In this document: piece after piece, positions 1 to 7,619 of the stretch
How positions within the stretch are numbered: position 1 is the stretch's first letter
Layout of the letters: every line of letters begins with the position of its first letter
Assembly (NCBI GenBank): GCA_002428685.1
Contig: DIXL01000055.1
Location: 1 to 23,418 of the forward strand
Direction of reading: 5' to 3'
Origin: Cloacimonetes bacterium UBA6081
GTDB taxonomy: Bacteria > Cloacimonadota > Cloacimonadia > Cloacimonadales > Cloacimonadaceae
Length of the DNA: 23,418 nt
The notes under the pieces: model-generated
Database searches by the model: none
Seen by the model: only the letters and a program-made list of their open reading frames with translations
Told to the model about the DNA's origin: nothing
Position numbers and translations under genes: made by a program

Positions 1-8
1 TTGATCAT
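1..8 (-). CDS. 5' end of an unknown gene running off the left edge
   Basis: An ATG on the minus strand at 8-6 is preceded by AAAAGGAG (18-25), nine bases upstream, which is a strong Shine-Dalgarno match at normal spacing. Only two full codons and part of a third lie inside the window (M, I, then AA-), so no function can be inferred. The gene would lie downstream of ugd on the same strand and may belong to the same surface-polysaccharide locus. It could also be a chance RBS-ATG combination. Confidence 0.45.
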
Positions 9-46
9 CTTTCCGATCTCCTTTTGTTTATTCTTGGCCTTGCGGT

Positions 47-74
47 CATATAATCAAGGGTTCATCCAGTTCAA
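47..74 (-). promoter_or_regulatory. Candidate sigma70-type promoter for the left-edge gene
   Basis: On the minus strand, TTGAAC (69-74) and TATATG (47-52) are separated by 16 bases. Each hexamer matches consensus at 4 of 6 positions. Transcription would start near 40, leaving a leader of about 30 bases before the ATG at 8. The match is modest in AT-rich DNA, so this is tentative. Confidence 0.25.
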
Positions 75-274
75 TTCTGCTTTTCTCATTATCAACAAAA
101 ACCATTTATCACTTAAGATAGCTATTCCAAAACCTTTAGACCAGTATTTTTGTTATCCCCGTTTTCTGTCAAGACACTTTATTAGAAGAAATATAGGGAT
201 TGCGTAGCTAACCTTTATCTTCTTTTACAAACAACCCACATCACTGCTACACAATCACTTAGCCAAGTATAAAC

Positions 275-391
275 CCTTGCTTACTCATCCCCTCTCCCCT
301 ATCCACAGATTATCCCGAACACAACCTGAACCAAGTTTGGGAAGTGTTCAGGATAATGCCGTGAAGACCTGGCGAGAGTGAGTAAGCAAGG
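275..391 (-). repeat. Nested inverted repeat immediately downstream of ugd
   Basis: Outer arms at 275-287 and 379-391 are perfect 13-base inverse complements (CCTTGCTTACTCA / TGAGTAAGCAAGG). Inside them, 310-322 and 344-356 form a second 13-base pair; its one mismatch becomes a G-U pair in the minus-strand RNA. A small CCAA-GT-TTGG hairpin (331-340) lies in the centre. The outer arm begins six bases after the ugd stop codon, so the ugd mRNA would end in a roughly 117-base folded structure. No U-run follows, so it is not a textbook intrinsic terminator. It could serve in mRNA stability, termination or attenuation. Confidence 0.6.
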
Positions 392-396
392 AGGAA

Positions 397-1719
397 CTAA
401 CGGCGTCCAATGGCGTAATAGCTGAAGCCAAGCTCCTTTACAGCCTTAGGATCGTATTGATTGCGGCCATCAAGAATTACAGGAGTTCGCATTAGCTCTT
501 TCAAGCGGGCAAAATCGGGATAGCGAAATTGGTGCCATTCGGTGATAAGCAGCATGGCATCGGTGTTTTCCACAGCATTATATTCGTTTTCGCAGAAGGT
601 GATTGCGGGGTTGTTACCAAATATCTTGCGGGCTTCATCCATGGCTACAGGATCGTAAATACGGACTTTGGCTCCGAGTTTTATCAGGGCATTAATAATA
701 ACAATGGCGGGTGCTTCGCGCATATCATCGGTCTGCGGCTTGAAAGCCAGGCCCCAAATGGCAAAACACTTACCGGATAAATCGGAGCCATAATGAGCTA
801 CCAGTTTTTCCACCAACACCATCTTTTGCATAGCGTTAACTTCTTCCACAGCTTTTAAGATATGGCTGTTGTAACCAAGTTTTGCTGCCATCTGAATCAA
901 GGCTTTGATGTCCTTGGGAAAACAAGAACCACCATAACCAACTCCGGGATAGATAAATTTGTAACCAATGCGAGAATCACTGCCAATACCGTTGCGAACT
1001 TCGGCCACATCGGCATTGTAAGCATCGCAAAGCCGCGAGATTTCGTTGATAAAGGATATCTTTGTTGCCAATAAGGCATTAGCGGCATACTTTGTCATTT
1101 CGGCACTGCGAATTCCCATTACCAGCACGCGGTCGTTAGTTCTGCAAAATGGAGCATAAAGAGTTTTCATGGTTTCTCCCGCTTTGGGATTTTCGGTTCC
1201 GATAACCACCCGATCAGGATGCATAAAGTCATCTATTGCAGCACCTTCCTTTAAAAACTCTGGATTGGAAACAACGTCGAAGCTTAAAGTTACGCCTCTT
1301 CCGGAAAGCACTTCATTTACTTTGGCACGAACCAGATCTGCCGTCCCAACCGGAACGGTGGATTTATTCACGATTATTTTATGATCCTTCATCAGTGCGG
1401 CAATTTCGCCGGCAGCAGCCAACACATATTGTAAATCAGCAGAGCCATCTTCGCCTGGAGGTGTGCCAACTGCAATGAAAATTATGGACGAACGTGCCAC
1501 GGCTTCGGCAAGATTTAGCGTAAAGCTAATCCGCCCGCAGGCCACATTACGATGGATCATCTCTTCCAAACCTGGTTCAAAAATGGGGACAGTGCCGCCA
1601 TTTAACATGCCAATTTTGTGCTCGTCCTTATCCACGCAGATAACTGTATTACCCATCTCTGCAAAACATGCTCCGGTAGTAAGCCCTACATAGCCACTGC
1701 CAATAACTGCGAGTTTCAT
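397..1719 (-). CDS. ugd: UDP-glucose 6-dehydrogenase
   Basis: Oxidises UDP-glucose to UDP-glucuronate with two NAD+, supplying uronic acid precursors for surface polysaccharide. At 440 residues it has the normal family length. The N-terminal Rossmann motif GSGYVG spans residues 7-12. The substrate loop EFLKEG (154-159), conserved Lys210 and Asn214, and the catalytic cysteine in GYGGSCFPKD (Cys266) are all present. It starts four bases inside the upstream epimerase gene (ATGA overlap), with AGGAG six bases before the ATG, so the two are probably translationally coupled. It is the last complete gene of the ahcY-to-ugd run and is followed by a large inverted repeat. The family could include UDP-GlcNAc or UDP-ManNAc dehydrogenases, but the motifs fit Ugd best. 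Confidence 0.93.
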   Translation of the reverse strand: MKLAVIGSGYVGLTTGACFAEMGNTVICVDKDEHKIGMLNGGTVPIFEPGLEEMIHRNVACGRISFTLNLAEAVARSSIIFIAVGTPPGEDGSADLQYVLAAAGEIAALMKDHKIIVNKSTVPVGTADLVRAKVNEVLSGRGVTLSFDVVSNPEFLKEGAAIDDFMHPDRVVIGTENPKAGETMKTLYAPFCRTNDRVLVMGIRSAEMTKYAANALLATKISFINEISRLCDAYNADVAEVRNGIGSDSRIGYKFIYPGVGYGGSCFPKDIKALIQMAAKLGYNSHILKAVEEVNAMQKMVLVEKLVAHYGSDLSGKCFAIWGLAFKPQTDDMREAPAIVIINALIKLGAKVRIYDPVAMDEARKIFGNNPAITFCENEYNAVENTDAMLLITEWHQFRYPDFARLKELMRTPVILDGRNQYDPKAVKELGFSYYAIGRR

Positions 1720-2648
1720 TCTTGACTCCTAAAGTATTCAATGACGCTTTTAATGCCTTTTGCTAAGGTGGTTTGGGGTTGCCAACCCAGTATATCTCTT
1801 GCTTTTTGGCAGTTTAACTGTGATCGGTGCAAATCTCCCTTGCGGGCCTCACCATACAAAGGTGGTGTATCAATTCCCATCTGACGGGCTATTTCTGTAT
1901 AAAGCTGAAGGGTAGAGGTTTCAAGGTTTGTGCCGATGTTATAGGCGTCGTTTTCGCCTTTGTCCAAAGCAATCAGATTCGCCTGAACAATGTCTGCTAC
2001 AAACACATAATCCCTAATCATGCCATCGGGCTCTCCCTCATAGCGATAAACAGTTGGAATAATCCCTTTTAGCAATTTTTCGATAAACAGCGATACTACT
2101 CCCGCTTCACCATGCGATACCTGGCGGGGGCCATATACATTGGCATAGCGAAGGACGGTATAATTCAGCCCATATTGATGGTTATAAAAGTATAAGTAGT
2201 TCTCCCCCACCATCTTGTTGATAGCATAAACGGATAAGGGCTTGGGATTGTAGGTTTCGCTGGTTGGATATTCGTCCGCTTCTCCATACATGGCACCACC
2301 GGAGGATATATAGATTACCTTGCGTGTTTTAAACTTGGCACAATTTTGCAATAGGTTAATCAAGCCAAGCACGTTGCTTTGGGCATCCAGCAAAGGATCT
2401 TCTATGGATAGCGGAACGCTGATTTGGGCTGCATGGTGGTTTACGATTTCTGGATTTTCCAACCTGAAAACATCTTCCAAAGCAGGATCGCAGATATCCA
2501 TGTTATAAAAGGCTGCTTTGGGATTAAGGTACTTTTGATAGCCGGTAGAAAGGTTATCTACTATCACAACATCATGACCTGCAGCAATATATGCATCTGC
2601 CACGTGCGAAGCAATGAAACCGGCAGCACCGGTAATTAATATCTTCAT
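1716..2648 (-). CDS. NAD-dependent UDP-sugar epimerase/dehydratase (GalE-like, extended SDR)
   Basis: A 310-residue extended short-chain dehydrogenase, most like UDP-glucose or UDP-glucuronate 4-epimerases. The NAD-binding motif TGAAGFIA (6-13) is present, although the usual third glycine is alanine. DNLSTG (31-36), HHAAQISVP (71-79) and the catalytic set SSGG (116-119), Tyr141 and Lys145 (YAINK) follow. The AxxNKxxGE helix and the RYANVYGPRQ segment typify nucleotide-sugar epimerases. It overlaps the upstream NusG-like gene and downstream ugd by four bases each (ATGA). Next to ugd, likely substrates are UDP-glucose or UDP-glucuronate, giving UDP-galactose or UDP-galacturonate. The exact substrate cannot be read from the sequence. 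Confidence 0.85.
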   Translation of the reverse strand: MKILITGAAGFIASHVADAYIAAGHDVVIVDNLSTGYQKYLNPKAAFYNMDICDPALEDVFRLENPEIVNHHAAQISVPLSIEDPLLDAQSNVLGLINLLQNCAKFKTRKVIYISSGGAMYGEADEYPTSETYNPKPLSVYAINKMVGENYLYFYNHQYGLNYTVLRYANVYGPRQVSHGEAGVVSLFIEKLLKGIIPTVYRYEGEPDGMIRDYVFVADIVQANLIALDKGENDAYNIGTNLETSTLQLYTEIARQMGIDTPPLYGEARKGDLHRSQLNCQKARDILGWQPQTTLAKGIKSVIEYFRSQE

Positions 2649-3217
2649 TCTATCTCCACAACTTCATATTCGCCAAGGATTTTTAAACTGGCAGGCTCAA
2701 CCTTCACAATTACAGCCTGCCTAAGAATGTTTACCTGAAGCCGCACTTCCGACAGCTTGGTATGATTTTCCACAATACCTTGCATGCCCTTTAATGGCCC
2801 GCTGGTAATAAGAACTTCCAGTCCCTTATCCAGCCATAAGCCCGGCTTCATTTCAGCTTTCTTTTCCCGGCCGTAATAGATGGCTCTAAGTTCACCAATC
2901 AACTCTGCCTGAGCCGGGACTAAGATAAAACCAACCACATACCCTGAAATGGTCAAAATCTGCTTGGTCATATAGTCCATAGCCACAAAAAGATACGATG
3001 GAAACAGCACTTTGTCAAATTCTACCTTGCGGCGTTGATATACACGCTTATCGGTAAACTGGGGCAAATAATAGCTTATCCCATTCCTTTTTGTATAATC
3101 GGCTAATTTCTTTTCGCAACGTGGCTTGGTGTGCACCACAAACCAACTTTTCTCACCGGTGCACAGTTGCAACTCGCCAAAAAGCTCTGGAACCCTAACC
3201 GGTTTATTGGTTGCCAT
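2645..3217 (-). CDS. NusG-family transcription antiterminator (UpxY/RfaH-like paralogue)
   Basis: A 190-residue protein with the NusG N-terminal (NGN) domain at about residues 24-115. It opens with WFVVHTKPRCEKK and contains YLPQF and FPSYLFV, the last being the RNA-polymerase-binding strand. A KOW domain follows near 131-150, with the SGPLKGMQG loop. NusG proteins bind elongating RNA polymerase and alter pausing or termination. General nusG usually sits by secE and ribosomal protein genes. This copy lies at the head of two nucleotide-sugar genes, the setting typical of specialised UpxY/RfaH-type proteins acting on polysaccharide operons. Its ATG overlaps the ahcY stop by one base (TGATG) with no clear Shine-Dalgarno sequence, so translation probably depends on coupling. 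Family membership is firm; the specialised role is inferred from context. Confidence 0.88.
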   Translation of the reverse strand: MATNKPVRVPELFGELQLCTGEKSWFVVHTKPRCEKKLADYTKRNGISYYLPQFTDKRVYQRRKVEFDKVLFPSYLFVAMDYMTKQILTISGYVVGFILVPAQAELIGELRAIYYGREKKAEMKPGLWLDKGLEVLITSGPLKGMQGIVENHTKLSEVRLQVNILRQAVIVKVEPASLKILGEYEVVEIE

Positions 3218-4617
3218 CAGTATCTGTAATGATCCGGCTTGTAAGGCCCCTCTATGGGCACATTGATGTAGTCAGATTGTTTCTTGGAAAGCTGGGTTAA
3301 AATAACTCCAAGTTTTCCCAGGTGCAATCGTGCTACTTCTTCATCCAATGCCTTGGGGAGAGTGTAAACGCCAATTTCATGAGCTTTTTTCCACAGCTCC
3401 ATTTGCGCTAAAACCTGATTGCTGAAGGAACAGCTCATTACAAACGAAGGATGTCCTGTGGCATTGCCCAAATTTACAAGCCTTCCTTCTGACAAAAGAA
3501 TGATTGCTTTGTCGTTAGGAAGCTTAATTAAATCTACTTGTGGTTTGATGTTTATTTTCTGGACGCCATCGAGTTCGTATAGCTTATTTACCTGAATTTC
3601 ATTGTCAAAATGACCAATATTGCAGACAATGGCATTAGCCTTCATCTTCAGCATATGATCTACTCTAATAACATCACAATTACCTGTGGCAGTTACAAAG
3701 ATATCGGCTTCTTCCACGACATTATCCAAAGTATTAACTTCATAGCCTTCCATGGCAGCTTGCAAGGCACATATAGGATCAATCTCGCTTACTATTACCC
3801 TGGCTCCAAACCCGCGCATGCTTTGAGCACAGCCTTTTCCTACATCACCGTAACCGCAGACCATTACTATCTTACCTGCCACCATGATGTCTGTTCCGCG
3901 CTTAATGCCATCGGCCAAAGACTCCCGGCAGCCATAAAGATTGTCAAATTTGGATTTGGTTACGCTGTCATTAACATTTATAGCGGGAAATAGGAGCTGC
4001 TTGTTTTCCAGCATTTGATAAAGCCGGTGCACACCCGTGGTGGTTTCTTCGCTAACGCCGCGCATGTTTTTTACCGTTTTGTGCCATTTCTTGGGGTTAG
4101 TTGATAAACCATCTATTAATAGCTGTTGCACAATGCGCAATTCTTCGCTTTCTGCTGAAACCAACGGTAGTATTCCAGTTTTGGCATATAGCTCTTCCAG
4201 CCTATAACCCTCATGGATCATTAAGGTTGCATCTCCCCCATCGTCAACAATCAAATCTGGGCCATCGCTCCAGTCCAGAGCTTGGAGAGTGCACCACCAA
4301 TATTCATTCAGGCTTTCTCCCTTCCAGGCAAATACAGGGATACCCTTAGCTGCAATTGCAGCAGCAGCATGGTCTTGCGTGGAAAAGATGTTGCAGCTTG
4401 CCCAACGAACTTCTGCCCCCAATTCTGCCAGAGTTTCTATTAAAACCGCGGTTTGCACTGTCATGTGCAAGCTGCCTGTAATCTTTGCACCCGCAAGTGG
4501 TTTTTCATGGCGAAAACGTTCTTTCAGGGCAGTGAGTCCCGGCATTTCAATTTCTGCCAGGTCAATTTCTTTACGACCCCAATCGGCCAGGGTGATGTCA
4601 GCAATTTTAAAATCCAT
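3217..4617 (-). CDS. ahcY: Adenosylhomocysteinase (S-adenosylhomocysteine hydrolase)
   Basis: Reversibly cleaves S-adenosylhomocysteine to adenosine and homocysteine, removing the inhibitory product of methyl transfer. The NAD-dependent enzyme is cytoplasmic. The 466 residues match the long bacterial form. Visible hallmarks are LHMTVQTA (50-57), DDGGDAT (125-131), and catalytic Lys221, Asp225, Asn226 and Cys230 in KSKFDNLYGCRESL. The NAD-binding loop GYGDVGKG is at 255-262. NIGHFDNE, GHPSFVMS and the C-terminal KPDHYRY tail are also present. AAGGAG lies five bases before the ATG. The gene is separated from pnp by 82 bases containing a hairpin, and overlaps the NusG-like gene downstream by one base. 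I see no SAH-riboswitch signature in front of it. Confidence 0.96.
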   Translation of the reverse strand: MDFKIADITLADWGRKEIDLAEIEMPGLTALKERFRHEKPLAGAKITGSLHMTVQTAVLIETLAELGAEVRWASCNIFSTQDHAAAAIAAKGIPVFAWKGESLNEYWWCTLQALDWSDGPDLIVDDGGDATLMIHEGYRLEELYAKTGILPLVSAESEELRIVQQLLIDGLSTNPKKWHKTVKNMRGVSEETTTGVHRLYQMLENKQLLFPAINVNDSVTKSKFDNLYGCRESLADGIKRGTDIMVAGKIVMVCGYGDVGKGCAQSMRGFGARVIVSEIDPICALQAAMEGYEVNTLDNVVEEADIFVTATGNCDVIRVDHMLKMKANAIVCNIGHFDNEIQVNKLYELDGVQKINIKPQVDLIKLPNDKAIILLSEGRLVNLGNATGHPSFVMSCSFSNQVLAQMELWKKAHEIGVYTLPKALDEEVARLHLGKLGVILTQLSKKQSDYINVPIEGPYKPDHYRY

Positions 4618-4646
4618 TTCTGCTCCTTATGTCAATAGTTTAAATA

Positions 4647-4678
4647 AGGGTTACAACCCACTTAAGAACTGTAACCCT
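4647..4678 (-). terminator. Hairpin between pnp and ahcY
   Basis: AGGGTTACA (4647-4655) and TGTAACCCT (4670-4678) are perfect nine-base inverse complements around a 14-base loop, lying 22 bases after the pnp stop. In minus-strand RNA the stem is followed by TATTTAAAC, a poor U-tract. It could be a weak terminator, or an RNA 3'-end or processing stem that separates pnp from ahcY expression. Confidence 0.5.
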
Positions 4679-4699
4679 ATTATCATAAGTGATTATTGG

Positions 4700-6928
4700 T
4701 TAGCGACGGAATCTGTCGTTACGACCGCTGTCTCTGCGTCCTCTATCTCCACCACGATGATCATCACGGCGAGGAGGATAGGCACTTTCAGGGCGTTCTT
4801 TCGGTGCGTTGGGATCTGGTTCGGGGTTACCTTCCACACCTTTCATGGTGAGGGAAAGCTTGCCTTTATCCATCCCGAGTGATTTAACATGAACGATATC
4901 GCCAAGTTTTACCATATCCAGTGGATGGTTTATGCGGCTGGTGTGCATTTGAGAAACATGCACCATACCTTCTTTTGCGCCACCCAGGATTTTTACGAAC
5001 ACGCCATAAGCTTCGATGCGAGTAACTGGGCCTTCAAAAAGCTCACCCACTTCCGGGTCTATGGCTATGCCTTTGATAATATCCTTGGCTTTGGTGATGG
5101 ACAGTTTATCCGGTGAAAGGATGCGGACTGTGCCATCGTCTTGAATATCTATGGCAACCTGGCAGCTTTCGATGATGGATTTAATCATCTTTCCAGCCGG
5201 CCCGATTATCTCTCCTATCTTATCAATAGGAACCTTGAAAGATTCAATTCTTGGTGCTGTAGGCGATAAATCTGCCTTGGGTTCTGCAATGCAATCTGCC
5301 ATAATGTCCAAAATCTTGAATCTGGCAGCTTTTGCTTTATCCAATGCTATGCGCATGATTTCTTTGGTGATTCCGGCAATCTTGATGTCCATTTGCATGG
5401 CTGTGATTCCATCCCTGGTTCCGGCGCACTTGAAATCCATGTCGCCAAGGTGGTCTTCCAAACCCATGATGTCGGTAAGGATAACATAATTGTCGCCTTC
5501 TTTAATCAGGCCATTGGCAATACCTGCAACTGGGGCTTTAATAGGAACGCCACCAGCCATCATGGCCAGGCAACCGCTACATATTGAAGCCATTGAAGAG
5601 GAGCCGTTGGATTCCAAAGTATCGGCCACTATGCGCATAGTATAGGGAAAGAGTTCTTTATCGGGCAGAACGGCTTTCAAGGCACGTTCAGCCAAATTTC
5701 CATGACCCAATTCTCTGCGACCGGTGGGACCCATACGTCCGGCTTCGCCTACGCTGAAGGGTGGGAAGTTGTAGTGCAGGTAAAAACTCTTTTTATATTC
5801 TGTTTCCAGGCTGTCTATCACCTGTTCATCGGTTCCACCACCAAGCGTGATGGTTCCCAGTGATTGAGTTTCGCCTCTGGTGAACAAGGCAGAACCATGC
5901 ACCCGGGGAAGAACGTCGATTTCGCAAGTGATGTCACGAATGTCATCCAGCCCGCGACCATCCACACGATGATGCTTTGTGATAATGGAATCGCGCACAT
6001 AGCGGCGAATGAGTTCTTCAAAAGCTTCTTTATAGAACTTTTCGTTGGTGGTGTAATCTTCTTCGTTTTCAGTTGTATATTTCTCCACCATTTCTGCTTC
6101 AGCAGCATCAAAGGCATCCTGACGTTCTTGTTTGCCTAATATTATGGCGGCAGCGGCAATCTTGGCTCCAGAGGCAGTTTCCACTTTACTCATGATCTCT
6201 TCTGGTATGCCAATGATTTTTACATCTACTTTGGCTTTGCCGCAAGCTTTAACAAAATCCTCTTGTATGGCCACAAGTTTCTTGATTTCCTCATGTCCGG
6301 TAAACACGCCATCCAGCATAATTTCTTCGCTTAGCTCTTGCGCAGAAGATTCTATCATAACGATGGAATGTGCACTTGCAGCCACTGTTAGGTTCATTTT
6401 GCTCTTTTCATCCATTTCGCTAAAATTGGGATTTACCACATACTGGCCATCAATGTAACCAACTGTTACACCCGCAATAGGGCCGTCGAAGGGAATATCC
6501 GAAATGGATAGTGCCAAGGATGCTCCAAAAACACCAAGCACAGCAGGATCTGCATCACCATCGTAAGATAGGACGTTTAGCACTACGTGCACCTGATTGC
6601 GGAATCCTTCCGGAAACAGAGGACGGATGGAACGATCAATAACACGTGCCATTAAGGTTGCACTGGTAGAGGGTTTAGCTTCACGCTTAAAGAATCCACC
6701 GGGAATTTTACCGGCAGCATACATTTTTTCGATGTAATCTACTGTCAGGGGAAAGAAATCCTGATTTTCTGCAGCATCTTTGGACATCGTGGCAGAAACC
6801 AGAACAGCGGTTTCACCGTATTGGATAAATACGCTGCCATTGGCCTGTTTGGCCATTTTGCCTGTTTCCACAATCAGTTTGCGGCCGCAGAATTCGGATT
6901 CACGACGGGTAATATTGAAGTTATGCAT
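4700..6928 (-). CDS. pnp: Polyribonucleotide nucleotidyltransferase (PNPase)
   Basis: Phosphorolytic 3'-5' exoribonuclease of mRNA decay, active as a trimer. The 742 residues show the full architecture: first RNase PH domain (about 10-145), helical domain (about 240-310), second RNase PH domain (about 320-545), KH domain (about 560-618, GxxG at 576-579) and S1 domain (about 628-697). GRMGPTGRREL (398-408) and the catalytic-core aspartates in TDIMGLEDHLGDMD (Asp486, Asp492) are intact. The tail after 705 is rich in Arg, Asp and Gly (RGGDRGRRDS), a disordered, probably RNA-binding extension. AAGGAG lies five bases before the ATG. The rpsO-pnp order is the classic one, with a hairpin between the genes that may allow separate control. 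Confidence 0.97.
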   Translation of the reverse strand: MHNFNITRRESEFCGRKLIVETGKMAKQANGSVFIQYGETAVLVSATMSKDAAENQDFFPLTVDYIEKMYAAGKIPGGFFKREAKPSTSATLMARVIDRSIRPLFPEGFRNQVHVVLNVLSYDGDADPAVLGVFGASLALSISDIPFDGPIAGVTVGYIDGQYVVNPNFSEMDEKSKMNLTVAASAHSIVMIESSAQELSEEIMLDGVFTGHEEIKKLVAIQEDFVKACGKAKVDVKIIGIPEEIMSKVETASGAKIAAAAIILGKQERQDAFDAAEAEMVEKYTTENEEDYTTNEKFYKEAFEELIRRYVRDSIITKHHRVDGRGLDDIRDITCEIDVLPRVHGSALFTRGETQSLGTITLGGGTDEQVIDSLETEYKKSFYLHYNFPPFSVGEAGRMGPTGRRELGHGNLAERALKAVLPDKELFPYTMRIVADTLESNGSSSMASICSGCLAMMAGGVPIKAPVAGIANGLIKEGDNYVILTDIMGLEDHLGDMDFKCAGTRDGITAMQMDIKIAGITKEIMRIALDKAKAARFKILDIMADCIAEPKADLSPTAPRIESFKVPIDKIGEIIGPAGKMIKSIIESCQVAIDIQDDGTVRILSPDKLSITKAKDIIKGIAIDPEVGELFEGPVTRIEAYGVFVKILGGAKEGMVHVSQMHTSRINHPLDMVKLGDIVHVKSLGMDKGKLSLTMKGVEGNPEPDPNAPKERPESAYPPRRDDHRGGDRGRRDSGRNDRFRR

Positions 6929-7088
6929 AACTTCTCCTTTTTCTTGGTCTGCGGGAGAAGAAGCAATAGGCTGAAGGGTTTAGGGGAGGGAGATTTCTGT
7001 TTCTCCACAGCCGAATCGGAAATCGGCATCCCAATAACCATTTAGCTTATTGCTGCTCACTCCCGTAGGGGTTATTTTGTTTAAACAG

Positions 7089-7131
7089 AAAGTGGATCAA
7101 TGCCACTCAATAAAGCAGCTTGATCCACTTT
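7089..7131 (-). terminator. Terminator-like hairpin between rpsO and pnp
   Basis: AAAGTGGATCAA (7089-7100) and TTGATCCACTTT (7120-7131) are perfect 12-base inverse complements with a 19-base loop. In minus-strand RNA the stem is preceded by GGA and followed by CTGTTTAAAC. It lies about 64 bases after the rpsO stop and about 160 bases before the pnp start. The trailing U-run is imperfect, so it may be a partial terminator or an RNase III-type processing stem, as is known for rpsO-pnp in other bacteria. Confidence 0.55.
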
Positions 7132-7194
7132 TCCATTTCGCATTAGATATCTTGGCTGTGGGATTTGCCAGGGGCACAATCCGCACAGGTGAGT

Positions 7195-7464
7195 TTACTT
7201 TCTGATGCCAAGCGCTTTGATCAAGTTGCGATAACGATTAATATCTTTACGCTTCAAGTAATCAAGAAGGCGCCTGCGCTGCCCGATCAGTTTCAACAGG
7301 CCACGACGGGTGGAAAAATCCTTGCTGTGCACTTTTAGATGCTCCGTAATGTCTTTTATACGGTTTGTAAGCATCGCAACTTGCACTTCCGGCGAGCCAG
7401 TGTCTGATTCATGGAGTTTAAACTCTGCCATGATAGCTGTTTTAGCCTCAGGTTTTAAAGGCAT
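7195..7464 (-). CDS. rpsO: Small ribosomal subunit protein S15
   Basis: Primary 16S rRNA-binding protein of the small subunit platform. From the ATG at 7464 it is 89 residues, exactly the usual S15 length. Conserved blocks are DTGSPEVQVA near residues 20-29, HSKDFSTRRGLL, and IGQRRRLLDYLKRKD near the C-terminus. The reading frame is open for 40 more codons upstream, but that extension translates the ssrA-rpsO repeat and resembles no S15. GGAGG lies five bases before the ATG at 7464, which decides the start. It is followed by pnp, as in many bacteria. S15 often represses its own mRNA; no specific operator fold was identified here. Confidence 0.96.
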   Translation of the reverse strand: MPLKPEAKTAIMAEFKLHESDTGSPEVQVAMLTNRIKDITEHLKVHSKDFSTRRGLLKLIGQRRRLLDYLKRKDINRYRNLIKALGIRK

Positions 7465-7533
7465 TTCATCCTCCAGATGATTTATGGTGTCATGTTTTAG
7501 GAGAGGTGGAATCTGGCAAGGGAAATCTGTTTG

Positions 7534-7616
7534 AGGTGTCAGGTAACAGGTGTCAGGTGTCAGTAAATCACTGAGACCTGACACCTGTTACCTGACACCT
7601 GTTACCTGACACCTGT
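7534..7616. repeat. 14-base tandem repeat forming a near-perfect 31-bp hairpin between ssrA and rpsO
   Basis: The unit CCTGACACCTGTTA occurs in tandem at 7577-7590 and 7591-7604, with 13 of 14 bases again at 7605-7618. On the left side, 7534-7558 is the perfect 25-base reverse complement of 7576-7600. Between the arms, TCAGT and ACTGA pair after one G-G mismatch around the loop AAATC. The whole can fold as a stem of about 31 base pairs on either strand. It begins right after the tmRNA 3' CCA. It may end or process ssrA transcripts, or be a member of a dispersed intergenic repeat family. No U-tract follows the stem. Confidence 0.85.
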
Positions 7617-7619
7617 TTT

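Larger units (their letters stand above)
9..396. other. Intergenic region of 388 bases between ugd and the left-edge gene
   Basis: No convincing gene is present. A plus-strand frame open over 1-207 lacks a ribosome binding site and resembles no protein I know. What can be seen is a nested inverted repeat at 275-391 directly after the ugd stop, a weak minus-strand promoter at 47-74 and a Shine-Dalgarno sequence at 18-25. The rest is AT-rich and featureless. Confidence 0.6.

Noticed and set aside
1..207. Plus-strand open frame of 68 codons at the left edge
   Set aside because: It has no ribosome binding site in view and no family-like features, and it runs opposite a clear minus-strand RBS and start at 8-25.
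3610..3993. 127-codon plus-strand frame inside ahcY, and similar antisense frames in pnp, mutL and the kinase gene
   Set aside because: They lie wholly inside strongly conserved genes on the other strand and have no recognisable protein features.
4618..4699. SAH riboswitch in front of ahcY
   Set aside because: The gap is only 82 bases and holds one simple hairpin. The conserved SAH-riboswitch core was not seen.
7465..7584. 40-codon N-terminal extension of S15
   Set aside because: It translates the 14-mer repeat, matches no S15 and lies upstream of a good Shine-Dalgarno/ATG that gives the standard 89 residues.
7534..7616. CRISPR array
   Set aside because: The 14-base units are directly adjacent with no unique spacers, part of the array is inverted, and no cas gene is present.
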